From the NCBI GenBank assembly GCA_030848705.1, contig CM061240.1, positions 17,131,001 through 17,195,000 on the forward strand: DNA of 64,000 nt. The letters run 5' to 3'. Each line of letters opens with the position of its first letter. The stretch's first letter is position 1. The position numbers were made by a program, and so were the translations under genes. The DNA is from Heracleum sosnowskyi (taxonomy: Eukaryota > Streptophyta > Magnoliopsida > Apiales > Apiaceae). Below the pieces are notes generated by a model, which had not been told where the DNA came from, searched no databases, and saw only the letters and a list, made by a program, of their open reading frames with translations. Below, one piece after another: positions 53,237 through 64,000 of the stretch.

Positions 53237-56200
53237 ATGGCTTCTACTGCTTTTGTATCTTCTGGGCTTGAATTTGTTCCAAATAACTATGCTGCTCCTT
53301 TGATTAATGAGAACGCACCGGAGGCGTTTCATTTGATGCAAAACTTTCTTGCCCAATCTCCTATCGGGCGTGCTCTTGTAGAACCAGAGAAGCTTTCTGT
53401 GCTTCAAATCAAAAGCTTTTGGGAAACTGGTGTCTATGATGATGGTGGTGATTCTGGAACACCATCCATTGTTTTTGAGTTTCAAGAAACAGAGTATGTT
53501 ATTACTCTTGGTACTGTTCGTGCTGCGATGGGCTTTGATGAACATTCGGCTTACACCATTGTTGTTGGTGATGCTGATTTGCTAAGGATGATGAGGGAAA
53601 TAGGATATGGTGGATCTTTGACTAAGATAGGTCAATTGAAGCGACCGTTCTTGAGGAAAGAGTGGAGCTTTTTCTTTGATTGTATTACAAGAACGTTCGG
53701 GAAGAAGTGCACCAACTGGGATGCTATACCCACTGATAGTCTACAAATTGGGTTTTTTCTTATCTATGGTACTCATTTTGATTTTGGTAGACTAATTCTT
53801 ATTAATATATGTGAAAAGATGACTGAAAATAGGGGGGAAGTTTACTTTTCTAGATTTTGTCAGCTTTTATTTTCTGCCTGTGTTAATGGGGTAGATATTG
53901 TTGATGGAGATGTGATTCCTTGTTTTAAGTTACACAAGCGTATATTCTCTGATCTTGTCAACAAGGATGTAAAGAAGGGTAATGTAGGTGAACTTTTACT
54001 ACCTGCATTAGTGCAACAGTTTTTGGATGATTCTATCCAAACAGAACCACAACCTGAACCTCTAAATACTGAAGTACCTCCATCCACATCACAACCAATC
54101 CAGAAAAGTGGCAGAGTCAAACACTGGGCTGTTAAACCAGCAAAGTCTGTTAAGCTAGCTACTGAGGTTGGGGTGTCAAACTCTTCTGTGTCAAACTCTG
54201 TTGGTTCACCTAAAATTAAGTCTGTTAAGAAGAGTAGAGCAAAGAGACCTCGTTCTGATGATGAGGATGATACTGAAACTCTGACTCAGAGAAGAAGAAG
54301 GTTGATATCTAACTATCTGTTTGATGAGGTCGATACTGAAGCTGTTCCTGTAGATGTTCCTGAAGCTGAACTGAATGTAGATCCTGATGTTGTAATTCAG
54401 GATGCTGTTGTAGATGTTGAAGCTACTGTGCCTACAGAGGACAGAGCAAATGCTGATGTCCATTTTGAAGCTGATAATGAAGCTGCAAAAGCTGATAATT
54501 TTATTGATCAGTTGGACATGGATTTTGAAGCACATCCTGCAATCAGTGTTTGTGACACTGAGGATGTGGCAGCTGATCAAGCCACTCTGGTAATTGAAGA
54601 GTCTATGGCAACTCATACAGAGATTCTCTCTGTCACCAATCAAGTTCTTGAAGTTGGTGATGAGGTTGATCAGAAAGCCAAATCTGTCTCATCTGAGAAG
54701 ATTATTGAAGCTGCTGTGGAGAAAATGAATGAAGCTACAGTAGAGAATAAAGAAGAAAAAGTTACTGAGGAAGTAAACTCTGAGAAAAATGAAGCTGTTG
54801 CAGAGCAAACTCTTGATGAAGCTGCACAGTCAAATGTTGAAGTTACTGCAGAGAATGTAGTTGAAGAAGCTGCAGAGCCCTTAGTAGAAAATGTTGTTGA
54901 AGACAGGGTTGTTTCTGATAGTCATGATCACACTTCTGAGACTGTCAAGGAAAATCAAACTGCCACTGAAGCTCATTATAGAGATATGTATTATGCAAAT
55001 TGGTCAGGGGCTGATTGTATTTTCTCAAAGCAAAGGACTGCTGATTTTGTTGCTCAATCTGCAAAGGAGATTTCAAATCCTGAGTTGTTATCACATTTTA
55101 AGGCTACAATTGTTCAAGTCAAATCATTGCACAATCGCTTTGACGAGACTCACAAAGCTGTCATTGGATTGAGTAATGATGTTGCTGCTAAAGAATTGGC
55201 CTTGAGGAATGATAGAGTTAAAGTTTCCTCTATGATCAAGGATCAAATAGAAATCAAGCAAAGGCTAACCAAAGTTGAAAGCAATCAAGCTGAAATGTCT
55301 ACAAAGATTGATTCAATGCTGCATCTTTGGAGTTGCTGACATCAGTGCTTATTCCTGATGATGTCAAAAAGGGGGGGAGAGTTCCTAAAGACAAATGCAA
55401 AAGGACTCAAACTCTGAGACGGAGGGATGATACAACTGATGATGGAAGCAAGGATTCAGAGTTTAGGTCAAAGAATTCTCAAGAGCAAGGGAGACTTAGG
55501 TCAAACTCTGCTAAGCTGACAAACTCTGAAAGAGTAAATTCTGGTGTTCAATCTTCATCAAGACTTAAAAATCTAGCTATTTCAGCTAATCCAATTACTG
55601 ATGAAGAGATTGCTGCTAAACTCTTTTTGGAAGAACATGGTGGTGAAGCCACAGTTGAAGACATTGATGCTGAATTACAGATTCTTGCTGAAGAGCATAA
55701 AAAGAAAGTTGAAGCTGGAACTTACAAGCAAAAAGCTGCCAAGGCTCCTAGGAGAAAGGAAAAAGGAATTATTATTAAAGAGAATGTGAACTCTCAACAG
55801 AGTTTACAATACTCAAGGAGGCCTGCTGGAGCAAACACTGAAAAGGGAAAAGGCAAATTGATTGAAGAGCCTGAGTTATCAAAGAAAGCTTATTCAACCT
55901 CTGACATGGCTCATGTTGAATCAAGATCTAATAAATCAACCACTGACGTTGCTCAAGTTGATGATTCTGTTAAAGTTGTGACAACCTCTGACACTGCTCA
56001 AGTTGTACAAACTCAATTAATATCTCCACAACTCCAAGGTACTTTTCGAAGATCATCTAAAGATGAAACTCTGAAGCCAGGAAATGTGAACATTTTACAA
56101 AGCAGAACTATAATGGGAAAAGAATCTTATGATAGATCTGGCTTGGGTTCACATAGAGAGAAAAGAGTGAATAACAGTCCTTTAGATCATACATCACTGG

Positions 56201-56799
56201 CAGAATCTGGTGTTGGGGTAACTCAAGAAAACCTTGAAAAGTTAGAGTCTGTTCAGATGATCTATCATAGAGGAATCAAAAAGGAGTTTCTGTTATATTT
56301 TATGGCTGATGGAAGAGTTTATAGAGTTGGAGAAGCTGATATTCATCTAAAACTATGGGAAGAGCTGGAGTATGTTTTATATCTGCTAAGAGTGAAAAAT
56401 CAAAGTACTCACAATGCTGCTCAAGTTTTAAGAGAGAGAATGATGAAGTCTAAAGTCTTGTGTGGAGCCAGAATTTCAAGTGCTTATGTTCCTAAGTACA
56501 GAGATTCTCATGGAAAGCTTGTAGAGATGAAAAGGAACAGTGCTAAATTCAATACAGCACTTGGAATTAAAGTTTTGGAATTTAACTTGGAGTCAGACAA
56601 GTCTTATTTTATCAGGCTAGGGAATGAGATGAGGAGGAATAGCATCTACTCTCTGAGAGCTGCTATCTACCAGACTGGATAGAGTGATCCAGAATTAAAG
56701 GAATTGAAGAAAATCATGGTAGATGAGCTAGAAAAGGCTGAAAGAAGACTACTCATTGATTATCTCAGAACAGTGCCTGACATTGAAGAAATAAAGTAA
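53237..56799 (+). pseudogene. C2 third ORF, broken by one frameshift and one stop
   Basis: Counterpart of the C1 ORF3. The N-terminal block (RKEWSFFFDCITRTFGKKCT near residue 141; FSRFCQLLFSACV) aligns with C1 (RREWSFLFDALKK; YPRFLQVILNHL). An acidic, Val/Glu-rich middle and a heptad segment follow. Near 55320 one base is missing: the first frame ends at 55339 while the second (LELLTSVLIPDD...) is open upstream to about 55312. The C-terminal block (YHRGIKKEFLLYFMADGRVY, LKLWEELEYVLYLL) matches the C1 end. TAG at 56680-56682, then the same frame continues to TAA at 56797-56799. No membrane segment or signal peptide. Total about 1,187 codons against 1,618 in C1. Confidence 0.85.
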
Positions 56800-56929
56800 A
56801 GGCTGACTGTAAGTTTTTAAAGTTTTCTGTTCTAAGTTAAAGTTAAACTCTGTTATGCTATAAACACTACATTTGTTGTATGTTTTGACATCATCAATTA
56901 TCTTTTAACTTGTACATTTTTGTTATGCA

Positions 56930-56944
56930 CAAGTTGGGGGAGAT
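56930..56944 (+). other. C2 polypurine tract
   Basis: AAGTTGGGGGAGA directly before the 3' LTR. Confidence 0.85.
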
Positions 56945-57476
56945 TGTTAGATATAATTGCTGATGATTATTTATCAGTGTTTAAGCAACAGGTACTCATC
57001 AGAGTTTATGCTAGAAGCCAGTCAGAGTTTGTTAAAGTCTGACGGGGTGAAAGTTTGTTGAAGCTGTCGGTGCTAATATGAAGATTCTAGAAGCAATATA
57101 TCTTGAAGATGGAAAGAAGCAAGATATATTGAGATAGCTAAGGAAACGGAACAGAAGACAGAAGCAATCCTAATTTGATATAAATTGTATAGCTAATTTG
57201 TAGGAATATTAATTAGAGATTGAATCTATGTAGCTGTGTACTATATAAACACAGATAGGTTAACCCTAAAAGGGATGCGAATACTGAATACATTATTCTT
57301 GTAACCTAGCAGCTCTCTGTGATATTTTACATCACTGAGAGAAGAGTTATTTAATATAATTCAGTTTATTGATCATAAACAGTGTTCTTTTTTTTTTTTT
57401 GCTAATTACATAAACAGTGTTCTTGATTGTCCTTCTCATACATATATTGATTATATATTGTGTATTCGGCCTAACA
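56945..57476 (+). repeat. C2 3' LTR, 532 bp
   Basis: Same ends as the 5' LTR. About 35 bp longer through an insertion near 57388-57422 made of a T run, GCTAATTAC and a second copy of ATAAACAGTGTTCTT. TATATAAA at 57242-57249. Confidence 0.95.
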
Positions 57477-57481
57477 TTTAC

Positions 57482-58436
57482 TTTACGCACTTTACATATA
57501 TGATGCATGTGATGATGATATGTATGCTTAGCAATAATGATGCATGTTTTAATTAGTTTAAACGTGTATGTATTAGATACATCACCCATGCCCTGCCTGC
57601 TAAACCACATAAAATCTGTAACGATTCAAGATTTTAAAATTGAACAAAATGAACATGAGATTCCTGTGTTTATGAAACACGGAAATAAGTATGAATTTTC
57701 GATTTTTTGATATGGGGCGATTTTGACAAAAATACAAGGAGCGCTTGTAAGAAAGGCGGGTTTTAAGTGAGACCACTGTGACTCCCCCGATGGACTGGAA
57801 ATCAAACCATTGATGAATTTTGAATTGAAGTACTTAGTTCAAGGAAAAATTGGGAATCTCTTGATGATGGGATCATGGTCATTTTAATAATAAAATCCCT
57901 AAATTTAAAATATTAAGTCACTTAGATGCCTTCCAATGGGCAACACTCGTCAAGACCTAGATCGAGAAAGAGTGGGTTCGCCAAAGCGAAGCACTCCAAT
58001 CTATCGTGGTAAGGCGCGATGAAGTAAATGTGATACTTAACTGTTAGACCATTGGGTTAGACTTAACTAAGTTACCACAATAAGATTGTGAACTTAGAGG
58101 CATGGAGTTTGGTATGATTTATTGGATAAATGTGGACAAATGTTGTTCTACCAGACTTTCCAAGAGTTATATATGATATAATTGACAAGAGTTGTCTACC
58201 TAAATAAATCATGTTTTGGGAGTAAAGCCAAAGCTGACCTTAAGCATGACGGAACATGGATCTTGGCTCACTAGAAGGATTTAGAGTAATGCCTTCCGAA
58301 TTAATAGTTAGGGCTATTGATTTGATAAAAATAGTGAGAGATATATATTGTGAATATATATGGATAATCACTTGAACATAATTTAATAAATCTGCAACTA
58401 ACTTATTTTATGCATTTTAACATTGTAGATATCTAA
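57482..58436 (+). other. C3 untranslated leader, right part
   Basis: AT-rich, no gene found; resumes the C3 leader after the TTTAC duplication and ends 5 bases after a TAG/ATATCTAA sequence at the gag ATG (58437). Confidence 0.75.
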
Positions 58437-61400
58437 ATGGCAAACTCAAATAATTTCTCTGTGCGATCAGTCCTTGGGAAAAATAAGCTGACAAGAACCA
58501 ACTTCCTTGATTGGCAAAGGAATTTGAGGATTGTCCTCAGGCAAGAGCGAAAGCTATATGTCCTTGATATTCCTCACCCTGGACCTCTTGCTGCTGAAGC
58601 AACCGAGGCTCAACAAAATGCTTATCAGAAGCATCTTGATTATTCTACGGATGTCTGTTGTTTGATGCTAGCGACTATGAGTCCTGAGCTTCAGAAACAA
58701 CATGAGCGTATGGACGCTTATGACATGATAGAGCACCTCAAAAGGATGTTTGAGGGTCAAGCTCGTCAAGAGAGGTTTGATGTAAGCAAAATGTTGTATG
58801 CATGCAAATAGGGAGATCGAGACCCGGTTGGACCGCATGTTCTAAAGATGATCGGGTATTTGGAAACCCTTGAGAATTTGGGTTACCCGGTTTTACCAGA
58901 ACACCAAGAAGATTTGATCTTGCAGTCTTTGAACAACAACTAAACTCAATTTGTTATAAACTATATTATGAGTGAGATAGACAAAACACCTACCGAATTA
59001 TTGGCATTATTGAGGACTACTGAGACCATTATGTCAAAGGCTAACCCTGCTCCCATAATGATGGTGAATAAAGGGAATGCCAACGGAAAGGGGAAATGGA
59101 AAGGCAAGAAGAAGATTGGATCTAAATCTGCTAATCCGAAGCCTGCTTTCAAAAAGGCTTTGAAGCCTACTGGAGGTGTTGCAAAAGTGCTGCAAAGGGT
59201 GATGCATGTCACTTTTGCAAGAAGTCGGGTCATTGGAAGCGTAATTGTCAAGCTTATTTGGAGGATCAGAACCTGAAGGGTATTAAGTCTGTGAAGATTT
59301 CTGATTCAGGTATGTATGTTATAGAAGTTAATTTGTCTACTTCTACATCATGGGTATTGGATATTGGATGTGGTTCTCACATTTGTATAAATGTGCAGGA
59401 ACTGCGAAGGAGTAGGACTTTGGCGAATGGAGAAGTCGACCTACGCGTTGGCAATGGAGCAAAGGTTGCTGCTTTGGCTGTAGGGACTTATAATTTATCG
59501 TTGCCCACTGGGCTTATTTTAGAACTTGAAAACTGTTTTTACGTGCCTGCGATTTGCAGAAACATTATTTATGTTTCTTGTTTGGACAAGAAAGTTTTTT
59601 CCTTTACAACTGAGAACAATAGTTGTTCCTTTGGTTTGAATAATGTTACCTATGGGGTTGCACGTTTATTTAATGGTTTATATGTTCTTGATCTTGATAT
59701 TCATGTCTATAATGTAAATAATAAACGTATTAAGGCTAATGACTCAAATCAAACATATCTTTGGCATTGTCGTTTAGGCCATATAAATGAGAAACGCATT
59801 TCCAAGTTACATAAGGATGGATACTTGGATAAGTTTGATTTTGAATCATACGAAGAATGTGAACCTTGTCTCATTGGAAAAATGACTAAAGCTCCTTTTA
59901 CTGGAATTGGTGAGAGGGCCACCGAACGATTAGAACTCATACATAGTGATGTATGTGGTCCAATGCGTACGATGGCAAGAGGTGGCTTTTACTACTTCAT
60001 AACCTTTACTGATGATTTTAGTAGATACGGATATGTGTATCTTTTGAAGATCAAATCCGAATCATTTGAAATATTCAAAGAGTACAAGGCAGAAGTGGAA
60101 AAGCAAATAGGTGGAAGTATTAAAACTCTACGATCTGATCGCGGAGGTGAGTACCTTAGCTTAGAATTTAGGAATTTATTAAGAGAGTGTGGTATTGTAT
60201 CACAACTCACACCTCCTGGAACACCACAGTGGAATGGTGTATCTGAGAGGAGAAATCGTACCTTGTTGGACATGGTGCGATCGATGATGAGTCTAGCGGA
60301 TCTTCCAATTAGTTTATGGGGTTATGCTCTGGAAACGGCTGCACACACACTTAACCGAGTTCCTACTAAATCGGTTCAAACTACACCATATGAGATATGG
60401 ACTGAGAAACGTCATAGCATGTCCTTTTTGAAAGTATAGGGATGCGAAGCGTTTGTGAAACGTTTAGTCACTAACAAGCTAGGACCAAAATCAGACAAAT
60501 GTAATTTTGTGGGATACCCAAAAGAAACTAAAGGGTATTATTTCTATAATCGTACCAAGAGCAAAGTGTTTGTTGCTCGAACTGTTGTATTTCTTGAAAG
60601 AGAACTGTTCTCTAAGAAAAACAGTGGGAGTATGATAGATCTCGATGAAGTTCGAGAACCACATAATGACATTGAACTAGAGTTGGAACATGAGCACGAA
60701 GTACATGAAAATGTTACTGCTCAAGAAACACAGGTTGTTCGTAGATCTGGTAGGATTCGCCACGAGCCTGAGAGATATTATGGATTTCTCTTAACTCGGA
60801 CTGGCGATGTAATGCTTATGGATGAAGATGAGCCTCTTACCTATCAGGATGCTATGAATAGTCCAGATTCTGAGAGATGGCTGGAAGCTATGAAATCTGA
60901 GATGGATTCCATGTATAAAAACAAAGTATGGACTTTGGTTGAACCACCTGAAGGGGTAAAACCTATTGGGTGCAAATGGGTTTTCAAGAAGAAAACAGAC
61001 ATGGATGGTAATGTAACGACCTACAAAGCAAGACTAGTGGCGAAAGGTTTCAAACAAATTCATGGTATTGACTATGATGAAACTTTCTCACCAGTAGCTA
61101 TGGTCAAGTCCATCAGGATTTTGCTTGCGATAGTAGCTTACTATGATTATGAAATCTGGCAAATGGATGTCAAAACCGCTTTCTTAAATGGGAGCTTAGA
61201 AGAGGATGTGTATATGATACAACCAAAAGGTTTTGTCGATCCGAGATTTGCTAGAATGGTCTGTAAGCTACTACGATCTATTTATGGATTGAAGCAAGCC
61301 TCAAGGAGTTGGAACATTCGTTTTGATATAATAGTCAAAGAGTTTGGCTTTATTCAAAATGAAGATGAGCCTTGTGTATACAAGAAGGTTAGTGGGAGCA

Positions 61401-62410
61401 AAGTTGCATTCCTAGTATTATATGTTGATGATATATTACTAATAGGGAATGACATACCTTCTCTTCAGGCTATTAAGACTTGGTTGGGAAAAAGTTTCTC
61501 AATGAAAGACTTTGGCGATGCTACCTATATATTAGGGATCAAGATCTATAGAGATAGATCTAGAAGATTAATCGGCTTAAGTCAGAGTATATACATTGAC
61601 AAAGTATTGCATCGTTTTGGGATGCAAGAGGCAAAGAGGGGATTTGTCCCTGTGTCTCATGGTATAGTGGTCTCAAAAGAAAATTGTCCTAAATCATTAG
61701 ATGATAAGGACCGTATGAAAAAGGTACCATATGCTTCTGCAATTGGTTCAATAATGTATGCAATGATATGTACTCGACCTGATGTTTCGTATGCTTTAAG
61801 CATGACGAGCAGATACCAGTCTAATCCAGGTGAAGGTCATTGGACGGCTGTCAAGAATATTCTTAAGTACCTCAAGAGAACTAAAGATTCGTTCTTGGTA
61901 TATGGAGGAGTTGAGAAGCTAGTTGTAAGAGGTTACACAGATGCTAGTTTCCAAACAGACAGAGACGATACTGTGTCTCAATCTGGGTTTGTGTTTTGTC
62001 TAAATGGAGGTGCTGTAAGCTGGAAGAGTTCGAAGCAAGAGATAGTAGCTGATTCTACAATGGAAGCTGAGTATATTGCTGCCAATGAAGCGGCCAAAGA
62101 GGCTGTTTGGCTTCGGAAATTTATTGAGGGACTTGGAGTAGTTCCATCGATCACAGATCCAGTTGATCTTTATTGCGATAACAATGGAGCTATTGCGCAG
62201 GCTAAGGAACCAAGGTCCCATTCCCGAGCAAAGCATATACTTAGACGATATCATCTACTTCGAGAGATTACAAGGAGGGGAGATATACATTTATGTAAAG
62301 TGCATACTAATGACAACGTTGCACACCCACTGACTAAGGCTTTGTCGCAGCAGAAGCACGAAGGTCACACTAGTTCCATGGGTATTAGATACATGGGTGA
62401 TTGGCTCTAG
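58437..62410 (+). pseudogene. C3 gag-pol polyprotein, broken
   Basis: Single copia polyprotein of about 1,320 codons. Gag starts MANSNNFSVRSVLGKNKLTR; stops at 58809-58811 (TAG) and 58941-58943 (TAA). A frameshift near 59165-59185 lies just before the knuckle CHFCKKSGHWKRNC, which reads in the pol frame. The protease site is D-I-G (59360-59368) instead of D-T/S-G. Integrase has CEPCLIGK, HSDVCGP, SDRGGEY and NGVSERRNRT. TAG at 60437-60439 replaces a Trp codon (KV-W-GCEAF expected). RT carries IWQMDVKTAFLNG and YVDDILLIG; RNase H carries YTDASFQTD and STMEAEYIAA. Ends at TAG 62408-62410. Confidence 0.92.
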
Positions 62411-62424
62411 TGCAAGTGGGAGAT
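62411..62424 (+). other. C3 polypurine tract
   Basis: GCAAGTGGGAGAT directly before the 3' LTR. Confidence 0.8.
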
Positions 62425-63664
62425 TGTTAGTGCTTGTGCCCTAGAGACAATACTATAATGTTCTTAGGGAAGACATTTTGATTATTAATAAATATGTTCT
62501 ATGGATTTTCTTTCAATTATTTATTATGTCTTTATTAACTGCGATATAAATGTTAGAATAATAAATGTCCTTGGAATATAAGCATGAATTCTATATCTCT
62601 AAATATGTGACTTAGAAATGAGATTATATGAGTAGTTTTTATAATCCTAAAAGATCCCTAGTCGAGTATTATTATTAGAGGACAATAATAATGCATTAAG
62701 ACTAGTATGTTTGTTGACTGATGACCACATCTCATTGGTCATAAGTATGGTGATACTAAAGTCAAAGACATAAGTGCATGTTAGCAGAACATGGCACTGG
62801 ATAGACCCACCGTGTGAATTCTTCATGGTAAATGTTATCAAGTGTCATAAGCAATTCTCACAGTGATAATGGTGTAATGATCCTTAGACTTGAAATCATT
62901 ATATTTCTATATGAGAATTAATATACTTTGATTCTACTCAAAGTTACCTTTGACCGGGTAATGATAAAGGTGGACATTGGGTATATTATGAATCATATGA
63001 GAAATATGAATGATAGATATAGGATTTAACCCTCCTATTTTAGGAGTGATATTATTGGCCTCTTGATTGAGTGAGACTATGAAATGCATGGCCATGCTCA
63101 AATTGTGATTTGTTTAATAGTCTACTCATCGATCAAGTAAACCGGGATTAAATGTTGAAGAGGATGACATGAACCGTGCCTCGAGTTTAATCTATAATAT
63201 AAGGTTAAAGGATTATATTACATGGAACATTATTCATTAAAGGTTTAATTGGATCACCAATTATGAATATTACTTGGGTAGCAATGATGTATTACTAAAT
63301 GCCGCTCATTGTTTATAATTTTATTATTAGATATTAAAATTATTGCCAACGTAATAATAACCTAAAGGGTCACACACATAGAACGTTTTAAATGGAGCTT
63401 TATTTAAATTACGAATTTAAATAAATTATTATTATTATATTGAATTATTGAATTAATTAAGTGGGACTTGATTAATTAAACAATAATTCGAATTTAATAA
63501 TAATACAACCAATAATCGGACTGGGTTTTGGAAGCCCAATCAGATTAGGGTTCAGCCCACTCTTCTCTCCCTATAAATACATAAGGATGTATTATTTTTA
63601 GGGTTTAACATATTCAGAATTTTTAGAAAAAAAAACCCTAGCCGCTCTACATCAAGGAGAGACT

Positions 63665-63697
<33 letters not shown>

Positions 63698-63964
63698 AGG
63701 CTGCTTCTTGGCTAGTACCAAACTCCAGTGATCGTTGGACGATCGTGCGTTCGTGTGGACTAATTAGAGACGTATATCGCAAGGCGGGATACGTGGTGAT
63801 CATATCAAAGGACCTCCATTAGTCAGCCGTTCGTAAAGCTTCAAAAGGTAAACGATTCTATTCATGAATTAAATATCGTTTTTCGCATGGATCCTGCGGA
63901 GGGTTTCGTTAATTTTTCTGTTTTACGCGTTTTTCCGTTGCGTTTTCATGCCCAAAACCCTTCA
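62425..63964 (+). repeat. C3 3' LTR, 1,540 bp
   Basis: TGTTAGTGCT...CCCTTCA, followed by the GAATT duplication at 63965-63969. It shares the TATAAATA promoter (about 63574) with the 5' copy and has a longer (AG)n run near 63662-63692. Confidence 0.93.
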
Positions 63965-63979
63965 GAATTGTGTTGTAAT

Positions 63980-64000
63980 CACTACAAGAAAAGGGTCAAT
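63980..64000 (+). mobile_element. CACTA-type terminal motif at window edge
   Basis: CACTACAAGAAAAGGG is the typical plant CACTA (En/Spm) terminus. Preceded by AAT, a possible 3-bp duplication. The rest lies beyond the window, so only the end can be named. Confidence 0.5.

Larger units (their letters stand above)
45596..57476 (+). mobile_element. SIRE/Maximus-like Ty1/copia element C2, complete, nested in C3
   Basis: 11,881 bp, with LTRs at 45596-46092 and 56945-57476, both TGTTAG...CTAACA, and perfect target duplication TTTAC (45591-45595, 57477-57481). Order is primer site, gag, pol, ORF3, purine tract. The two LTRs differ at about five positions in 497 (about 1%) plus one 35-bp insertion, so it is young. 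Yet every gene carries at least one stop or frameshift. Confidence 0.95.
43192..63964 (+). mobile_element. Ty1/copia element C3, complete, with element C2 nested inside
   Basis: Two LTRs (43192-44703 and 62425-63964), primer site, leader, one broken gag-pol and purine tract, flanked by perfect GAATT duplications. Without C2 and its duplicated TTTAC the element is about 8.9 kb. The gag start (SVRSVLGKNKLTRTNFLDWQ) and the 1.5-kb LTRs are unlike the SIRE lineage; I do not assign a lineage. Confidence 0.93.

Noticed and set aside
54206..54643. 145-codon minus-strand ORF under C2 ORF3
   Set aside because: Antisense shadow of the acidic region; Ile/Asn/Ser composition reflects the opposite codons.

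Overview
The window is nuclear DNA of a plant, most likely a eudicot with a large, repeat-rich genome. The evidence is the set of plant Ty1/copia and Ty3/gypsy lineages, initiator-Met primer-binding sites, GT-AG introns, and fragments of plant-only gene families (POB1/LRB-type BTB-BACK, VQ motif). The species cannot be fixed from sequence alone. No rRNA, tRNA or CRISPR was seen. Most of the 64 kb is LTR retrotransposon sequence, much of it nested or broken, with a few damaged host-gene pieces between.

Layout. (1) 1-11989: 3' portion of a SIRE/Maximus-like copia element (C1) with gag (cut by the window edge), pol, a 1,618-residue third ORF with its own TATA-containing leader, and a 1,280-bp 3' LTR. 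It sits in the intron of an unrecognised gene (copy A). (2) 12001-13832: host DNA with an exon of copy A and an unrecognised minus-strand exon. (3) 13833-26246: minus-strand tandem array of a small-LTR chromovirus in the order LTR-internal-LTR-internal-LTR-truncated internal, period about 5,250 bp. Its right end is fused in frame to a POB1/LRB-like gene. (4) 26246-30400: that gene (minus strand), a pseudogene lacking the BTB domain, with an LTR-like insert in an intron and a hAT-type element in its 5' UTR. (5) 30800-39885: degraded, 5'-truncated Ty3/gypsy Tat element (T1). It carries an antisense two-intron gene with its own TATA box, a GAGGTCGA tandem array and a 3' LTR. (6) 39886-43191: host DNA with a diverged tandem duplication, a second copy (B) of the gene in region 2, a VQ-protein fragment, and a CACTA-like end with many GTGGGCCCCAC palindromes. 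(7) 43192-63964: complete copia element C3 (target duplication GAATT) carrying inside its leader a complete SIRE-like element C2 (45596-57476, target duplication TTTAC). (8) 63980-64000: a CACTA-type terminal motif.

How it fits together. C1, C2 and T1 each carry gag-pol plus an extra gene. In C1 and T1 the extra gene has an internal TATA promoter, so it could be expressed apart from the genomic RNA. None of the elements looks autonomous now. Damage includes nonsense codons (many of the C-to-T or G-to-A type expected from methyl-cytosine decay), single-base frameshifts, and replaced catalytic residues. C1 has the longest intact frames, but its RNase H catalytic Asp reads Tyr.
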